Shown here piece after piece: positions 54,127 through 63,096 of a stretch of DNA of 64,000 bases. A program made the translations under genes and the position numbers. The notes under the pieces were generated by a model, which was given only the letters and a program-made list of their open reading frames with translations, did no database searches and had not been told where the DNA came from. How positions within the stretch are numbered: position 1 is the stretch's first letter; each line of letters begins with the position of its first letter. The stretch comes from JAJDFU01 sp964640855 (GTDB lineage: Bacteria > Bacteroidota > Bacteroidia > Chitinophagales > Saprospiraceae). The stretch is from the NCBI GenBank assembly GCA_964640855.1, contig CAZXIX010000006.1, positions 1 to 64,000 on the forward strand, read 5' to 3'.

Positions 54127-55608
54127 CTATTTCCATTGAAGCCTTTCCAGGCCCGACCGGGCTTGTCGGTGCAACCCGGTTTTATAGGCCTGGGGAGAAA
54201 GCTGCAGGCAATTTTGATACCAGAGTGCAGCCTCTTGATCGTTTCCTGCCTGTTCGAACATAAGGCCGAGCTCCAAAGCACTTTTGCAGGCGAAATACCA
54301 AGACTCGCCGGTGCCCAACCGAACGGTTTTTTTCAGATGATCCTCAGCCTCTTCCAGCCGGCCCATTTCCTGAAAAACCCGGCCTTTTCGGTAATAAAAT
54401 TCGACCATCAGCCGCTTTTCCTTCATCCTCTCTACCCTGATTTTGTCCAGCACAACTTTTGCCTGGCCGTAATAACCGCCGTCGAATAACAAACGGGCCT
54501 TGAGCAATTCCGGATGGGGCATGGCCCCGGATTGGGCTTCTTCCCAGGCGGCCTCGTCCTCCCCCACCCGACTTTCCCCTTTCTGAAGACAGCTCTCCAT
54601 GAAATGCCGGTATCGGTTTTCACTCTCGAAAAGCAAGGCGTGCCAGGCTCGTTTTTGGTAAGCCGCTTTGAGGTAATGCCGGCCCTTGAAATCCCGGAGG
54701 AAGCGATCGAAAAAAGCAGCTGAAGCAGGATCCAACCGACGCAATCGGGCAAGCCCTTCCAGAAAGTCCAGATAGGGAAAAGGGAAGTAGGATCCGCCTT
54801 GAGGTCGGGAACGAAGAAATTGAAGAGCGGCTTCGTTTCTGCCCGTGCGCATGGCAACGTTGGCCAGAATAAAGCAGTAGAGAGGGCTTTTTTTCGGATC
54901 CAGGCCCAGGGTTGCCAGTCTATCCCAGGCCTCTGATGGTCGATTGGCCAGGTACAGCAGATGGTAGACTTCGAAAATGGAGGCCTCGGTTTGAAAGAGC
55001 CCGGATTGAGACGATGCCAACCGCAGTTCTTTCCGGCTTTCTTTCAGGGAGCCCCTCATACCGGATATCAATTGAAAGCCCCAACGATAGCTGTCGGGTA
55101 GGCTACCTACGAAAGCGTGAAGCATACCCAGGTTTTTCTGATTCGGTAAAAAGTCCGGGAAGCGTTTCTCGTTTTTTCGGAGCAGTTGGTAGGCGGTACT
55201 CAGGTCGTTGAAGGCGCCTATGTATTCTCCGAATTTAATTCGGGTCACCGCCCACTGCAGGTAGATCTCGGCTTGCACATACAGGGAATAGGGGGAATCT
55301 GAAGGGCCTTTGCGGACGGTTCGGAGGCGGGACCAGATTTCCTTTTTCCAGGCTTGAAAAGCCTTTTCATCTTCAGAAATGTAAACCTGGAGAAAATCCC
55401 GGTAATTGACCAGGTGGAAGACCGCCAGATTATGCGGGTCCTCTTCCTGGAGAATTCTGATTTTGTCCTCTGCTTCTCCCATTCGGAGCTCCAGCAAGAG
55501 CTGGTAGGCCTCCCCGGCCTTTTGGCCGTAATGAAAATGATAATCCTCAACCCGGGCGTTCGCCTCCCCGAAGCGGGGGAGGACAGACAATAACAAAAAC
55601 AACCACAT
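54127..55608 (-). CDS. secreted TPR-like helical repeat protein
   Basis: A 493-residue protein with a short signal peptide (about 1-18, ending FGEAN) and a body of helical repeats. TPR-like units are seen around the middle and C-terminus, for example RLEEAEDHLKKTVRLGTGES and LGLMFEQAGNDQEAALWYQN, while the N-terminal part (GEAYQLLLELRMGEAEDKIRI) is more divergent. It should lie in the periplasm and bind other proteins. No function is known. The preceding terminator separates it from the zinc-ribbon operon. Confidence 0.75.
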   Translation of the reverse strand: MWLFLLLSVLPRFGEANARVEDYHFHYGQKAGEAYQLLLELRMGEAEDKIRILQEEDPHNLAVFHLVNYRDFLQVYISEDEKAFQAWKKEIWSRLRTVRKGPSDSPYSLYVQAEIYLQWAVTRIKFGEYIGAFNDLSTAYQLLRKNEKRFPDFLPNQKNLGMLHAFVGSLPDSYRWGFQLISGMRGSLKESRKELRLASSQSGLFQTEASIFEVYHLLYLANRPSEAWDRLATLGLDPKKSPLYCFILANVAMRTGRNEAALQFLRSRPQGGSYFPFPYLDFLEGLARLRRLDPASAAFFDRFLRDFKGRHYLKAAYQKRAWHALLFESENRYRHFMESCLQKGESRVGEDEAAWEEAQSGAMPHPELLKARLLFDGGYYGQAKVVLDKIRVERMKEKRLMVEFYYRKGRVFQEMGRLEEAEDHLKKTVRLGTGESWYFACKSALELGLMFEQAGNDQEAALWYQNCLQLSPQAYKTGLHRQARSGLERLQWK

Positions 55609-55644
55609 ATCTCAAAATAAGCCTTGTCGGGCAACCGGACATAC

Positions 55645-55679
55645 AAAAGCCCTCGCAATCCAATTCCGAGGGCTTTTTT
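55645..55679 (-). terminator. intrinsic terminator, probably bidirectional
   Basis: GCCCTCG (55649-55655) pairs with CGAGGGC (55667-55673). The stem is flanked by AAAA on the left and six T on the right, so both strands carry a T-run. On the minus strand it ends the flippase-rfaE2-nif3-zinc-ribbon operon. Confidence 0.75.
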
Positions 55680-55699
55680 CTGCGCAGGATACAGGAATA

Positions 55700-56458
55700 T
55701 CAGGATTTAACTTCATCCTCCTGATCCACTCCGGCGGTTTCGGCATCTACCAAAATACGGCCGCAATGCTCGCAGGCTATGATCTTTTTCCGCATGGAAA
55801 TTTCCAGTTGGACCTGGGGCGGGATCCGGTTGAAGCAACCTCCGCAGGAATCCCGCTCAACGGTAACGACGGCCAAGCCGTTCCGGTAGTTATTTCGGAC
55901 CCGGTCGTATGCCTTGAGGAGGCGAGCTTCGATTTTGCCCCTTGCCTTTTCGGACTCTTTCAAGAGTTTTTTCTCCTCTTTGTCGGTCTTCTCGATGATC
56001 TCGTTCAGTTCGACCTTCTTGGCCTCCAGGTTCTTTTCTTTTTTCTCCAGCCTTTCCCGGGAGGCGGCCAACGTGTCTTCCTTATCCGCTATGGTCGTAT
56101 TGGCCTGCCGCACTTTTTTCTCGAACAACTGAATGTCGAGCCGTTGCATTTCGAGCTCTTTGTTCAGGGCTTCAAACTCGCGATTGTTCTTGACGTCGTC
56201 CAATTGAGACGAGTAACGTTCGATATTGGATTGAGCCTCTTTGATGCCGGCTTCGTATTGTGAAACTTCCTTCTGCAGGTCATTCACGGTATTTTCAAGA
56301 CGCTGGACCCGGGTCGTAAGGCCGGCAATTTCATCCTCCAAATCGCTGACCTCCATGGGCAATTCCCCTTTGAGAATGCCGATCTGATCGATTTGAGAGT
56401 CGATTTCCTGAAGTTTGAAAAGGTCTTTGAGTTTATCTGCGATTGTCTTTTCCGCCAT
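55700..56458 (-). CDS. coiled-coil protein with C-terminal zinc ribbon (C4 type)
   Basis: A 252-residue protein, mostly a long coiled coil (about 25-185), with a C-terminal C4 zinc ribbon: two C-x2-C pairs in DSCGGCFNRIPP and IACEHCGRILVD. This is the widespread bacterial family often filed as zf-RING_7 or CT398-like. A chlamydial relative is reported to bind sigma-54 and secretion proteins; the general role is unknown. It begins 17 bases after nif3 and is co-transcribed with it, a pairing common in bacteria that points to a shared but undefined function. Confidence 0.88.
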   Translation of the reverse strand: MAEKTIADKLKDLFKLQEIDSQIDQIGILKGELPMEVSDLEDEIAGLTTRVQRLENTVNDLQKEVSQYEAGIKEAQSNIERYSSQLDDVKNNREFEALNKELEMQRLDIQLFEKKVRQANTTIADKEDTLAASRERLEKKEKNLEAKKVELNEIIEKTDKEEKKLLKESEKARGKIEARLLKAYDRVRNNYRNGLAVVTVERDSCGGCFNRIPPQVQLEISMRKKIIACEHCGRILVDAETAGVDQEDEVKS

Positions 56459-56475
56459 GGATCGATTCTTCCGTT

Positions 56476-57474
56476 TTAATCCCTTGTAAAAAAGTAGTTC
56501 ACCGGATTGGTGGTGACCTCTGTAGAATAAAACGCGAAATTAGGAAATTTGGATGACAAGACTTCAAAAAGTAGGTCGATCGTAAATTGTTCGCTCTCAA
56601 AGTGGCCTATATCCGCAAGCAGGATTTTCCCGTCCGCATCGAAAAATTCGTGGTATTTGTAATCGGCTGTCAGAAAGGCGTCTGCACCTGCCGCCAGGGC
56701 GTTGGGCAGCAGGAATCCCCCGGCTCCTCCACAGAGCGCAACAAGCCGGACCGGCCGGTTGCGGAGAGCGGTATGCCGGATGCAGGGAGCCTTCATTTGC
56801 TCACCCACCCATTGGAGGAAAGCGGGTTCCTCCATGGGACTTGGCAATTTACCGATCAGACCCGACCCCACCCCAGCGGAATTTTCATGGCGAAGGACCT
56901 TCAGGTCGCGACCGGGAAAAGAGTCGCGGATCCGGTCCAGTAGCCTGGGATCTATCCGTCCGCTGATTCGATTTTCACCTTCCGGGAAGGCATGCGAGGC
57001 CAGTTCGAGGGCTCCCAGCGATTTCAGCTTCATCATATCCGATTCCGGATCTTCGTGCGCGTACAGAGAAAAATGCATCGCGCCATACTTCGGTTTCAGG
57101 ATACGGGTTTGCTGTAAACCCAGACGTTGGCCGATCCGCTGGTTCACGCCATTCACCAGCACATTGTCCAGATTGGTGTGGATGGCATAAATGGCCACCC
57201 CGTTTTGGATGGCTGCAATAAGCGTTCGCTCCACATAATTGGCTCCGGTCAATTGTTTGATCGCGCGAAAGAGGATGGGGTGATGGGCCACAATCAGGTT
57301 GCACCCTTTCTGTATAGCCTCTTCCACTACCGGTTCGGTAGAATCCAGGCAGGTAAGAACGCCGGTGCATTCCCATTCGGGATCTCCGACGATCAATCCG
57401 GCGTTGTCATAAGATTCCTGGTAGACGGTGGGAGCCAAATTCTCCAGCACGTGCAGGATGTCGCGAATGCGCAT
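56476..57474 (-). CDS. Nif3-like dinuclear metal centre protein
   Basis: A 332-residue protein from the ATG at 57474 (the frame reaches 57537). It has the Nif3 start YQESYDNAGLIVGDPE, the metal-binding NLIVAHHPILF and YAIHTNLDNVLVNGVN, a PII-like insert in the middle (about 120-210), and the closing IGHFESEQF. Family members form hexamers with two metals per chain; relatives have been tied to GTP cyclohydrolase-like activity, but the real role is unknown. It begins 4 bases after rfaE2 ends and precedes the zinc-ribbon gene. Confidence 0.92.
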   Translation of the reverse strand: MRIRDILHVLENLAPTVYQESYDNAGLIVGDPEWECTGVLTCLDSTEPVVEEAIQKGCNLIVAHHPILFRAIKQLTGANYVERTLIAAIQNGVAIYAIHTNLDNVLVNGVNQRIGQRLGLQQTRILKPKYGAMHFSLYAHEDPESDMMKLKSLGALELASHAFPEGENRISGRIDPRLLDRIRDSFPGRDLKVLRHENSAGVGSGLIGKLPSPMEEPAFLQWVGEQMKAPCIRHTALRNRPVRLVALCGGAGGFLLPNALAAGADAFLTADYKYHEFFDADGKILLADIGHFESEQFTIDLLFEVLSSKFPNFAFYSTEVTTNPVNYFFTRD

Positions 57475-57478
57475 AAAA

Positions 57479-57979
57479 CTACAATTTGAGCCCTCGGATC
57501 TTCTGCTCGATGCGGGTAGTCGAATAACCCGGTACAAAATCCAGTACGACGACCTCTCCGCCGACTGCCTTCACCTCGGAAGCGCCAACCACCTCATCTG
57601 TGCGATAATCCCCTCCTTTTACGAGGAAGTCGGGCAGCAGGGCAGTGATCAGATGGAGAGGCGTATCCTCCTCAAACAGGACCACGAGATCGACAAAAGA
57701 CAGGGAGGCCAGAGCCGTTTGGCGAGTAGACTCGTCCTGGATGGGCCGATGGGAGCCTTTCAGGCGACTTACCGAAGCCGAGCTGTTCAGCCCGACCACC
57801 AGCCGGTCGCCCAGATCGGCCGCCTCGGCCAGGTAGTGGAAGTGCCCGTAATGCAACAGGTCAAAGCAGCCATTTGTGAAAACGACCTTTTCGCCGGCCT
57901 GCCGCCAGGCCAGGACCTGCTCCCGGGCCGTGGGCAGTTCCTGGATTTTGTACTGAATACGTTGAAGAGTTCGGGACAT
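57479..57979 (-). CDS. rfaE2: D-glycero-beta-D-manno-heptose 1-phosphate adenylyltransferase
   Basis: A 166-residue nucleotidyltransferase from the ATG at 57979; the frame is open upstream but overlaps the flippase gene. Motifs are the TNGCFDLLHYGH start with its HxGH, VGLNSSASVSRLKG, and the KGGDY and GYSTTRIEQKI ends. It is the stand-alone adenylyltransferase half of the heptose pathway (HldE C-domain), which makes ADP-heptose for the LPS core. The kinase half is not in this window. The ATG overlaps the TAA of the flippase gene. Confidence 0.93.
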   Translation of the reverse strand: MSRTLQRIQYKIQELPTAREQVLAWRQAGEKVVFTNGCFDLLHYGHFHYLAEAADLGDRLVVGLNSSASVSRLKGSHRPIQDESTRQTALASLSFVDLVVLFEEDTPLHLITALLPDFLVKGGDYRTDEVVGASEVKAVGGEVVVLDFVPGYSTTRIEQKIRGLKL

Positions 57980-59046
57980 TAACTTTCCAGAACAGGTTGT
58001 GGATGATAATTGCGGTTTAAGATAGGCAATAAAATAAGGGCCATGATCCCGAAGAGCACGTTTCCGCCCAGGTTGATGGAGAAAAAGGCAATATTGGCCC
58101 AGGAGAATCCATCGTATTCCAGAATGCCATACATCAGCAAGGCCTTCTGAGCGAGAAAATGATAGGTACCCATGCCGCCAGGACTCGGAATCACAATCCC
58201 CCAGGACCCGAAAACAAAGACCAGAAGTCCCGCCAAAGGGCCCAGATGGGAGGTGGGCTCGAAGGCGAAAAAACAAAGATAGGTCATGGAATAATACATC
58301 GACCAGATCACCAGGGTGTGGAACAAAAACAGAGCGGGATTATCCAGTTTGAAAATAGAGCGCAGACCGTCTGCGAACCCTCCAACGATCTTGGCAATCC
58401 GCTGGTAGAGGCTGAAACCCTCCAATCGCTTGCGGAATGTGAGAAAGAGCGCCAGAAACAGCGCGAAAATGCCAACCAGCAGCAAAAGCAAATTGCCCGC
58501 ATTCCCGAATTTGGATTCGAGGTCGACGTATTCATTGGCGAGGGCGAAGATCTTTTCCCGTTCGAGGATAAAGGCCGTAGCGGAGATCAGCAAAATACAG
58601 ATCACATCGATGATCCTATCCACGACAACGGTACCCATTACTTTTTCGACCGGAATGTGCTCGTACTGAGCCATGGATCCGGCCCGGATGACTTCTCCGA
58701 TCCTGGGCAGCCCCAGATTGGCAAAGTACCCCACTAAAATGGTGAGCAGAGAGTTGTGAAAGGTCGGTTTGTACCCCATCGGGCTCAGAAGCATTCTCCA
58801 GCGGGCGGCCCGGCTCAGGTTGCTGACAAAAAAGGCAGCCAACACCAGTATAATCCAGAAGTAATCGACCTGAATAAAGTCCTGGATCACCTTATCGAGC
58901 AGGCTGCAATCTGCAGCCGTAATGCCGTCCCGGGCGCATTGATCCTGGTAAGCATTGTTCTGGTTCCAATAGACGAGATACAGTATCCCCAGCCCTAAAC
59001 CCAGGAAAATGAGGAATTTCAGAAAGTTCAGTAAGGTTTTTTTCAA
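57979..59046 (-). CDS. flippase-like / lysylphosphatidylglycerol synthase-type membrane protein
   Basis: A 355-residue membrane protein with about eight segments of the LPG_synthase_TM (DUF340-related) family: RAARWRMLLSPMGYKPTFHN, LGLPRIGEVIRAGSMAQYEH and the GIVIPSPGGMGTYHF segments. There is no cytoplasmic catalytic domain, so it is not a lysyl-PG synthase; the family is thought to move lipids. It begins 82 bases after panD and its stop overlaps the rfaE2 start, suggesting one transcript. The panC-panD-flippase order is common in Bacteroidota, though the reason is not known. Confidence 0.88.
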   Translation of the reverse strand: MKKTLLNFLKFLIFLGLGLGILYLVYWNQNNAYQDQCARDGITAADCSLLDKVIQDFIQVDYFWIILVLAAFFVSNLSRAARWRMLLSPMGYKPTFHNSLLTILVGYFANLGLPRIGEVIRAGSMAQYEHIPVEKVMGTVVVDRIIDVICILLISATAFILEREKIFALANEYVDLESKFGNAGNLLLLLVGIFALFLALFLTFRKRLEGFSLYQRIAKIVGGFADGLRSIFKLDNPALFLFHTLVIWSMYYSMTYLCFFAFEPTSHLGPLAGLLVFVFGSWGIVIPSPGGMGTYHFLAQKALLMYGILEYDGFSWANIAFFSINLGGNVLFGIMALILLPILNRNYHPQPVLES

Positions 59047-59128
59047 GGGATTACAAATTTAGGGGATGCTTAAACAACCAGGAAGCCTCAAAAATAGTAA
59101 TCCCCCAAGCATGTTTGCAATCCCCTTT

Positions 59129-59497
59129 TTATGGGGTCACCGCAAGAGGAGCGGGTATCCGGTTGTGAGCATCCGGGAATACAACCTGGGGTTCGTAGTT
59201 CTGTGCTTCCGCCTCTTGCATCCAGGCATAGGCGATGATGATCACCGTGTCGCCCACCTGGGCTTTGCGCGCAGCGGCGCCGTTCAGGCAGACTACACCC
59301 GAATGGCGTTCCCCCTTGATCACGTAAGTCTCAAGCCGCTCGCCGTTGTTGTTGTTCACTACCTGCACCTTTTCACCCTCCATGAGGTTGGCAGCCTCCA
59401 TCAAAGCTTCGTCAATGGTAATACTGCCAATATAATTCAGATCCGCCTCCGTAATGGTTGCTCGGTGGATCTTGGATTTGAATCGCTGAATAAACAT
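59129..59497 (-). CDS. panD: aspartate 1-decarboxylase
   Basis: A 122-residue proenzyme from the ATG at 59497, the family start (MFIQRFKSKIHRATITEADLN). The self-cleavage site G-S lies in NYIGSITIDEALM; Ser becomes the pyruvoyl cofactor. The next conserved stretch is GEKVQVVNNNNGERLETYVI. The enzyme makes beta-alanine from aspartate for pantothenate. It is 117 bases after panC and shares its pathway; PanC joins beta-alanine with pantoate. Confidence 0.95.
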   Translation of the reverse strand: MFIQRFKSKIHRATITEADLNYIGSITIDEALMEAANLMEGEKVQVVNNNNGERLETYVIKGERHSGVVCLNGAAARKAQVGDTVIIIAYAWMQEAEAQNYEPQVVFPDAHNRIPAPLAVTP

Positions 59498-59614
59498 GGC
59501 TTTGTTATTGTGCGCGCTCTTCCTCTTTCCGCTGTTCAAAGAGGGAGCGCAAATTTGCAAATTTTAGGAATCCTCCAAAAGAGCTATGCCCTAAAAGAAA
59601 CATTTGAAGACCGG

Positions 59615-60469
59615 CTATGGTTTGCCCAGCACATTGTCAATGAGCCGCACGGCCCCCAGTCCGGCCGCCGTACAGACGGCAAAATCAACTTTCGGGTCAT
59701 CGTCCTGCAGCCGGGCCAAACTCTCTGCCTCCACCAATTCGAAATACTCGACCCTGAATCCGGCTTTTTTTAAGCTCTGAAAACCATCTTCCATTACTTC
59801 AGACGGTGGAACGCCTTCAAGGTAACGGTCTTTTGCCTGAGAAAGGGTTTGAAAAATCAGGGAGGCCCGTTGTTTTTCATCATCTGAGAGGCGTTGATTT
59901 CGGGAGCTCATCGCCAAACCGCCGGGCTCTCGAATGGTAGGGCAGGCGACCAGGTCCACCGGGATCGAATAACTTTTAATCAGCCTGTCCACCACCCGGA
60001 TCTGCTGCAGGTCTTTCTGTCCCATGAAGAGGCGCCTCGGCTCAACGATGTCCAACAAACGCTTCACTACCTGGGCCACCCCCTCGAAGTGGCCGGGGCG
60101 GAACTTTCCTTCCATGACCTTGCCCAGTGAACCCAGATCCAGCGGTACACGCAGATCCTCATCCGGCGGATAGACCTCCTCTAACTCGGGCAAAAACACC
60201 ACCAGATCGCCCAGGCTCGACAACAGGTCTATATCCTTTTCCGCTTGGCGGGGGTATTTTTCCAGGTCCTGGGCCTGATTGAATTGGGTGGGGTTGACGA
60301 AAATGCTGACCACGGTTGTGGCCGAACGGGCCAGCGACCTGCGGACGAGGTCGAGATGCCCCTCGTGCAGGGCACCCATGGCGGGGACAAAGCCGATTTC
60401 TCCGGAAGGATTGGAGCCCGAACGCAGAAAACGCCTGAGGTCGGCCCTTTTTTTGAACACACTCAGCAT
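59615..60469 (-). CDS. panC: pantoate-beta-alanine ligase
   Basis: A 284-residue ligase from the ATG at 60469. It has the FVPAMGALHEGHLDLV motif with its HxGH, the FVNPTQFNQAQDLEKYPR loop, and the FMGQKDLQQ and MSSRNQRLSDDE segments of the active site. It condenses pantoate and beta-alanine to pantothenate with ATP, in the cytoplasm. It heads the panC-panD-flippase group and is divergent from the glycogen synthase-like gene; about 160 bases separate the two starts. Confidence 0.96.
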   Translation of the reverse strand: MLSVFKKRADLRRFLRSGSNPSGEIGFVPAMGALHEGHLDLVRRSLARSATTVVSIFVNPTQFNQAQDLEKYPRQAEKDIDLLSSLGDLVVFLPELEEVYPPDEDLRVPLDLGSLGKVMEGKFRPGHFEGVAQVVKRLLDIVEPRRLFMGQKDLQQIRVVDRLIKSYSIPVDLVACPTIREPGGLAMSSRNQRLSDDEKQRASLIFQTLSQAKDRYLEGVPPSEVMEDGFQSLKKAGFRVEYFELVEAESLARLQDDDPKVDFAVCTAAGLGAVRLIDNVLGKP

Positions 60470-60557
60470 GGGGACCAATCTGGTTTGGTTGGTTTAAGCA
60501 ATTCGCCTACAGCTTGCTAAGCTTTAATGATCCATCTCGGAAATGAAGCAAATTTGT

Positions 60558-60565
60558 TAACTTTG
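60558..60565 (+). promoter_or_regulatory. Bacteroidota -7 promoter element for the glycogen synthase-like gene
   Basis: TAACTTTG matches TAnnTTTG and lies 64 bases before the ATG at 60629, in the divergent panC spacer. No -33 box is clear. Confidence 0.5.
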
Positions 60566-60628
60566 CACGTCCACAGAAAATCACGAAAGCTGATTTTTCG
60601 CTTCTATTCACAAATGTAGGACGGATTT

Positions 60629-61447
60629 ATGAGCAAGAAGAAAGCGCTGATTGTCACTCAGGAGATGCAGCCCTACACGGCATTGAACGAAATCTCACAG
60701 ATAGCCCGAAAACTCCCCCAATTTCTGCAGGAAAACGGTCTGGAAATCCGGGTTCTCATGCCCCGGTTCGGTTCGATCAACGAGCGCCGGCACCGTCTGC
60801 ACGAGGTGGTCAGGTTATCCGGCATGAACATCATCGTTGACGATGACGATTACCCCCTTATCATTAAGGTGGCCTCCCTTCCGGAAGCCCGTATGCAAGT
60901 CTACTTCCTGGACAACGACGATTTCTTCAAGCGGAAAAGTCTATTCGAAAACAACAAAGGCGAGGTCCATGCGGACAATGCCGATCGAATGGTCTTTTTC
61001 TGCAAAGGAGTTCTGGAAACCGTCAAGAAGTTCGGCTGGGCACCGGATGTCATTCATTGCCACGGCTGGATGACTTCCCTGATCCCGCTTTACTTGAAAA
61101 GCGCATACAAATCAGAGCCCATTTTTCAAAATGCCAAGGTAATCTATTCGCTCTACGAAGATGCCTACTCCAAAAAATTTGACGAAAGTTTTGTAGGCAA
61201 AGCTTCCATCAACAACTTATCCGAGTCGGATCTGGATGCCTACCATGAAGACGGCGCCGTTACTTTGCACCAGGGAGCATTTACTTATTCCGACGCCATC
61301 ACCCTCAACAGCGATCTGAACAAGAATCAGGTCAGCGCCTTCCTGGAATCTACCGACAAATCCATTTTGACCTACGAGGACGAGGAAAGTTTTTTTGAGT
61401 CCGTGCTGGATTTTTACAACGCTTTGCTCGCTGAGGAAGTCTCTTAA
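60629..61447 (+). CDS. glycogen/starch synthase N-domain protein (single GT5-like domain)
   Basis: A 272-residue protein that matches only the N-terminal half of glycogen synthase: the KKALIVTQEMQPYTALNEIS start, ARKLPQFLQENGLEIRVLMPRFG, and PDVIHCHGWMTSLIPLYL. The C-terminal GT-B half, which carries the ADP-glucose-binding Glu, is missing, although the gene ends cleanly. Full-length enzymes have about 480 residues. This short form beside panC and DUF4270 is a regular feature in Bacteroidota; whether it is active is unknown. Its place opposite panC in the conserved panC-to-glmS cluster suggests a non-glycogen function. Confidence 0.85.
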   Translation: MSKKKALIVTQEMQPYTALNEISQIARKLPQFLQENGLEIRVLMPRFGSINERRHRLHEVVRLSGMNIIVDDDDYPLIIKVASLPEARMQVYFLDNDDFFKRKSLFENNKGEVHADNADRMVFFCKGVLETVKKFGWAPDVIHCHGWMTSLIPLYLKSAYKSEPIFQNAKVIYSLYEDAYSKKFDESFVGKASINNLSESDLDAYHEDGAVTLHQGAFTYSDAITLNSDLNKNQVSAFLESTDKSILTYEDEESFFESVLDFYNALLAEEVS

Positions 61448-61524
61448 AGGTCAACCCCTTTTTTGGATTTTACCATCCCGGCCGGCTTCTTGCAGCCAGA
61501 CATTACGGATGTAAAGGCTTACGA

Positions 61525-62943
61525 ATGAAAACCATTTCCCCGACTGTTTACCTAGCCGGTTTGTTCCTGGCTTTCCTATTCTCTTGTACAGATCCCATCC
61601 AACTGGGGCAGGAGATCATCGAAGAAGATATCATTCAGGTAGCTGTCACCGACACTTTCCTGGTTCGTACCGCCACCGTCTCCACGGAGCCCGTACGGAC
61701 CTATTCTTCCCCGGATGACGACCTGATCTTATTGTCCCGGGCGCCGTTCGGCCAATATCAGGATCCTGTTTTCGGGCGAGTCGCCTCCAATCTTTTGATC
61801 CAGCTTCGCCTACCCAAAGACAATTTCGGTTTCCCCGTGGAGACCTTTTTCCAGGATACAACCGTTTTTGATTCCATCGTTTTGATCCTGCCCTACGCCA
61901 GTGGTGAAGGCTACGGGAAAGTGGAAGGGGAAAACATGGGCATCGACCTATTTCGGCTGGGCGACCGCCTGGATCCCAACATCGACTACTTTACGGATAC
62001 CCAGCTTCCGATTCTCGGGGGGCCTTTGTATTCCGGCCAGAATCTGATATCGCTGGATTCGGTCCAGCGCATCAACTACCGCCAGGGGAATGCGGATACG
62101 GTTTCTTTTCCCCACCTTCGGATCCCGTTAGATGAGCAACTGGGTATGGAATTCATGATGGCCGATAGCCTTACCTATACTTCCGACTCCCTCTTCCAGG
62201 ATTTTTTCCAGGGGGTGGAGATTCGTCCTACCCTGGTCTCCGGAGGTTTGTTGGACCTCGACCTGAGCACCAGTTCGGGAGGCTTGTTCATCTACTATCG
62301 GAGGGACGATACCCTACAGACCACTTATCAGTTTACTTTCGCTTCTCCCGCCGTTCGAACCGCCCGCTATGAACATGTGTTCTCGGGAAGCCCGGTGGTC
62401 GGATTTTTAAATACGGGCCAGGATTCGCTGGCCTTTTTACAGGGATTGGCGGGCCCTATGATCGAGCTTACCTTCCCCCAACTCAATCAACTGAACAATG
62501 TGATCATCAATAAGGCGGAATTGGTGCTTTCGGTCGCAGAGTGGCCGGGAGACAGTACGGACTTGTATCCCCCACCCGATCAATTGTTGGTTTCCCAACG
62601 GAGCTCCGAAGGCGAGCTGCTGGTCATCGACGATGTGCGGAATCTGACTTTCGATCCAACCTTTCCGGCAGTTTGGACCTTTGACCAGGCCTTTTTTCTG
62701 GACCGAGTCCTTCCGGCCGGTTCATTCGGAGGCCAGATCGAGGGGGGAGAAAACGGCGGCCCGGATGTTTACCGGATCAACCTCACTGCCCACCTCCAGG
62801 ACTTTATCGAACAAGGAGGCACCGATAAGCTTTTCCTGAGCCTGAACCCCAAGGCACAATCCCCCGAACGAGTGGTTTTTTATGGCTCCGGCCACAGTCA
62901 GTACGCGCCGAGATTATTATTGGCCATAACCCGATTGGAGTAG
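61525..62943 (+). CDS. DUF4270 lipoprotein
   Basis: A 472-residue protein with a lipoprotein signal (about 6-20, FLAFLFSCTDP, Cys about 20). The rest is beta-rich and ends in a strand-rich domain with FIEQGGTDKLFLSLNPKAQSPERVVFYGS and the terminal YAPRLLLAIT. These match the DUF4270 family, found in Bacteroidota next to glmS. Function is unknown; surface exposure is likely. It lies 77 bases after the glycogen synthase-like gene and 153 bases before glmS. Confidence 0.88.
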   Translation: MKTISPTVYLAGLFLAFLFSCTDPIQLGQEIIEEDIIQVAVTDTFLVRTATVSTEPVRTYSSPDDDLILLSRAPFGQYQDPVFGRVASNLLIQLRLPKDNFGFPVETFFQDTTVFDSIVLILPYASGEGYGKVEGENMGIDLFRLGDRLDPNIDYFTDTQLPILGGPLYSGQNLISLDSVQRINYRQGNADTVSFPHLRIPLDEQLGMEFMMADSLTYTSDSLFQDFFQGVEIRPTLVSGGLLDLDLSTSSGGLFIYYRRDDTLQTTYQFTFASPAVRTARYEHVFSGSPVVGFLNTGQDSLAFLQGLAGPMIELTFPQLNQLNNVIINKAELVLSVAEWPGDSTDLYPPPDQLLVSQRSSEGELLVIDDVRNLTFDPTFPAVWTFDQAFFLDRVLPAGSFGGQIEGGENGGPDVYRINLTAHLQDFIEQGGTDKLFLSLNPKAQSPERVVFYGSGHSQYAPRLLLAITRLE

Positions 62944-63096
62944 ATGCCTTTTTTGCTTCGGAAAGTTTATCCAATTTGCAGCTATCCGGAGCCATTGTCC
63001 ATCTGGGCTGAGGCCAGGTGACGCTCAGAAACCTGTGGCTCCCTAATCTGTTCCATCTTATAGACTTCTCATCATTCCCTAAAAGACCCGAAGCAA

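Noticed and set aside
62944..63096. glmS ribozyme or riboswitch upstream of glmS
   Set aside because: The spacer is short and I see no conserved ribozyme core; Bacteroidota glmS genes normally lack it.
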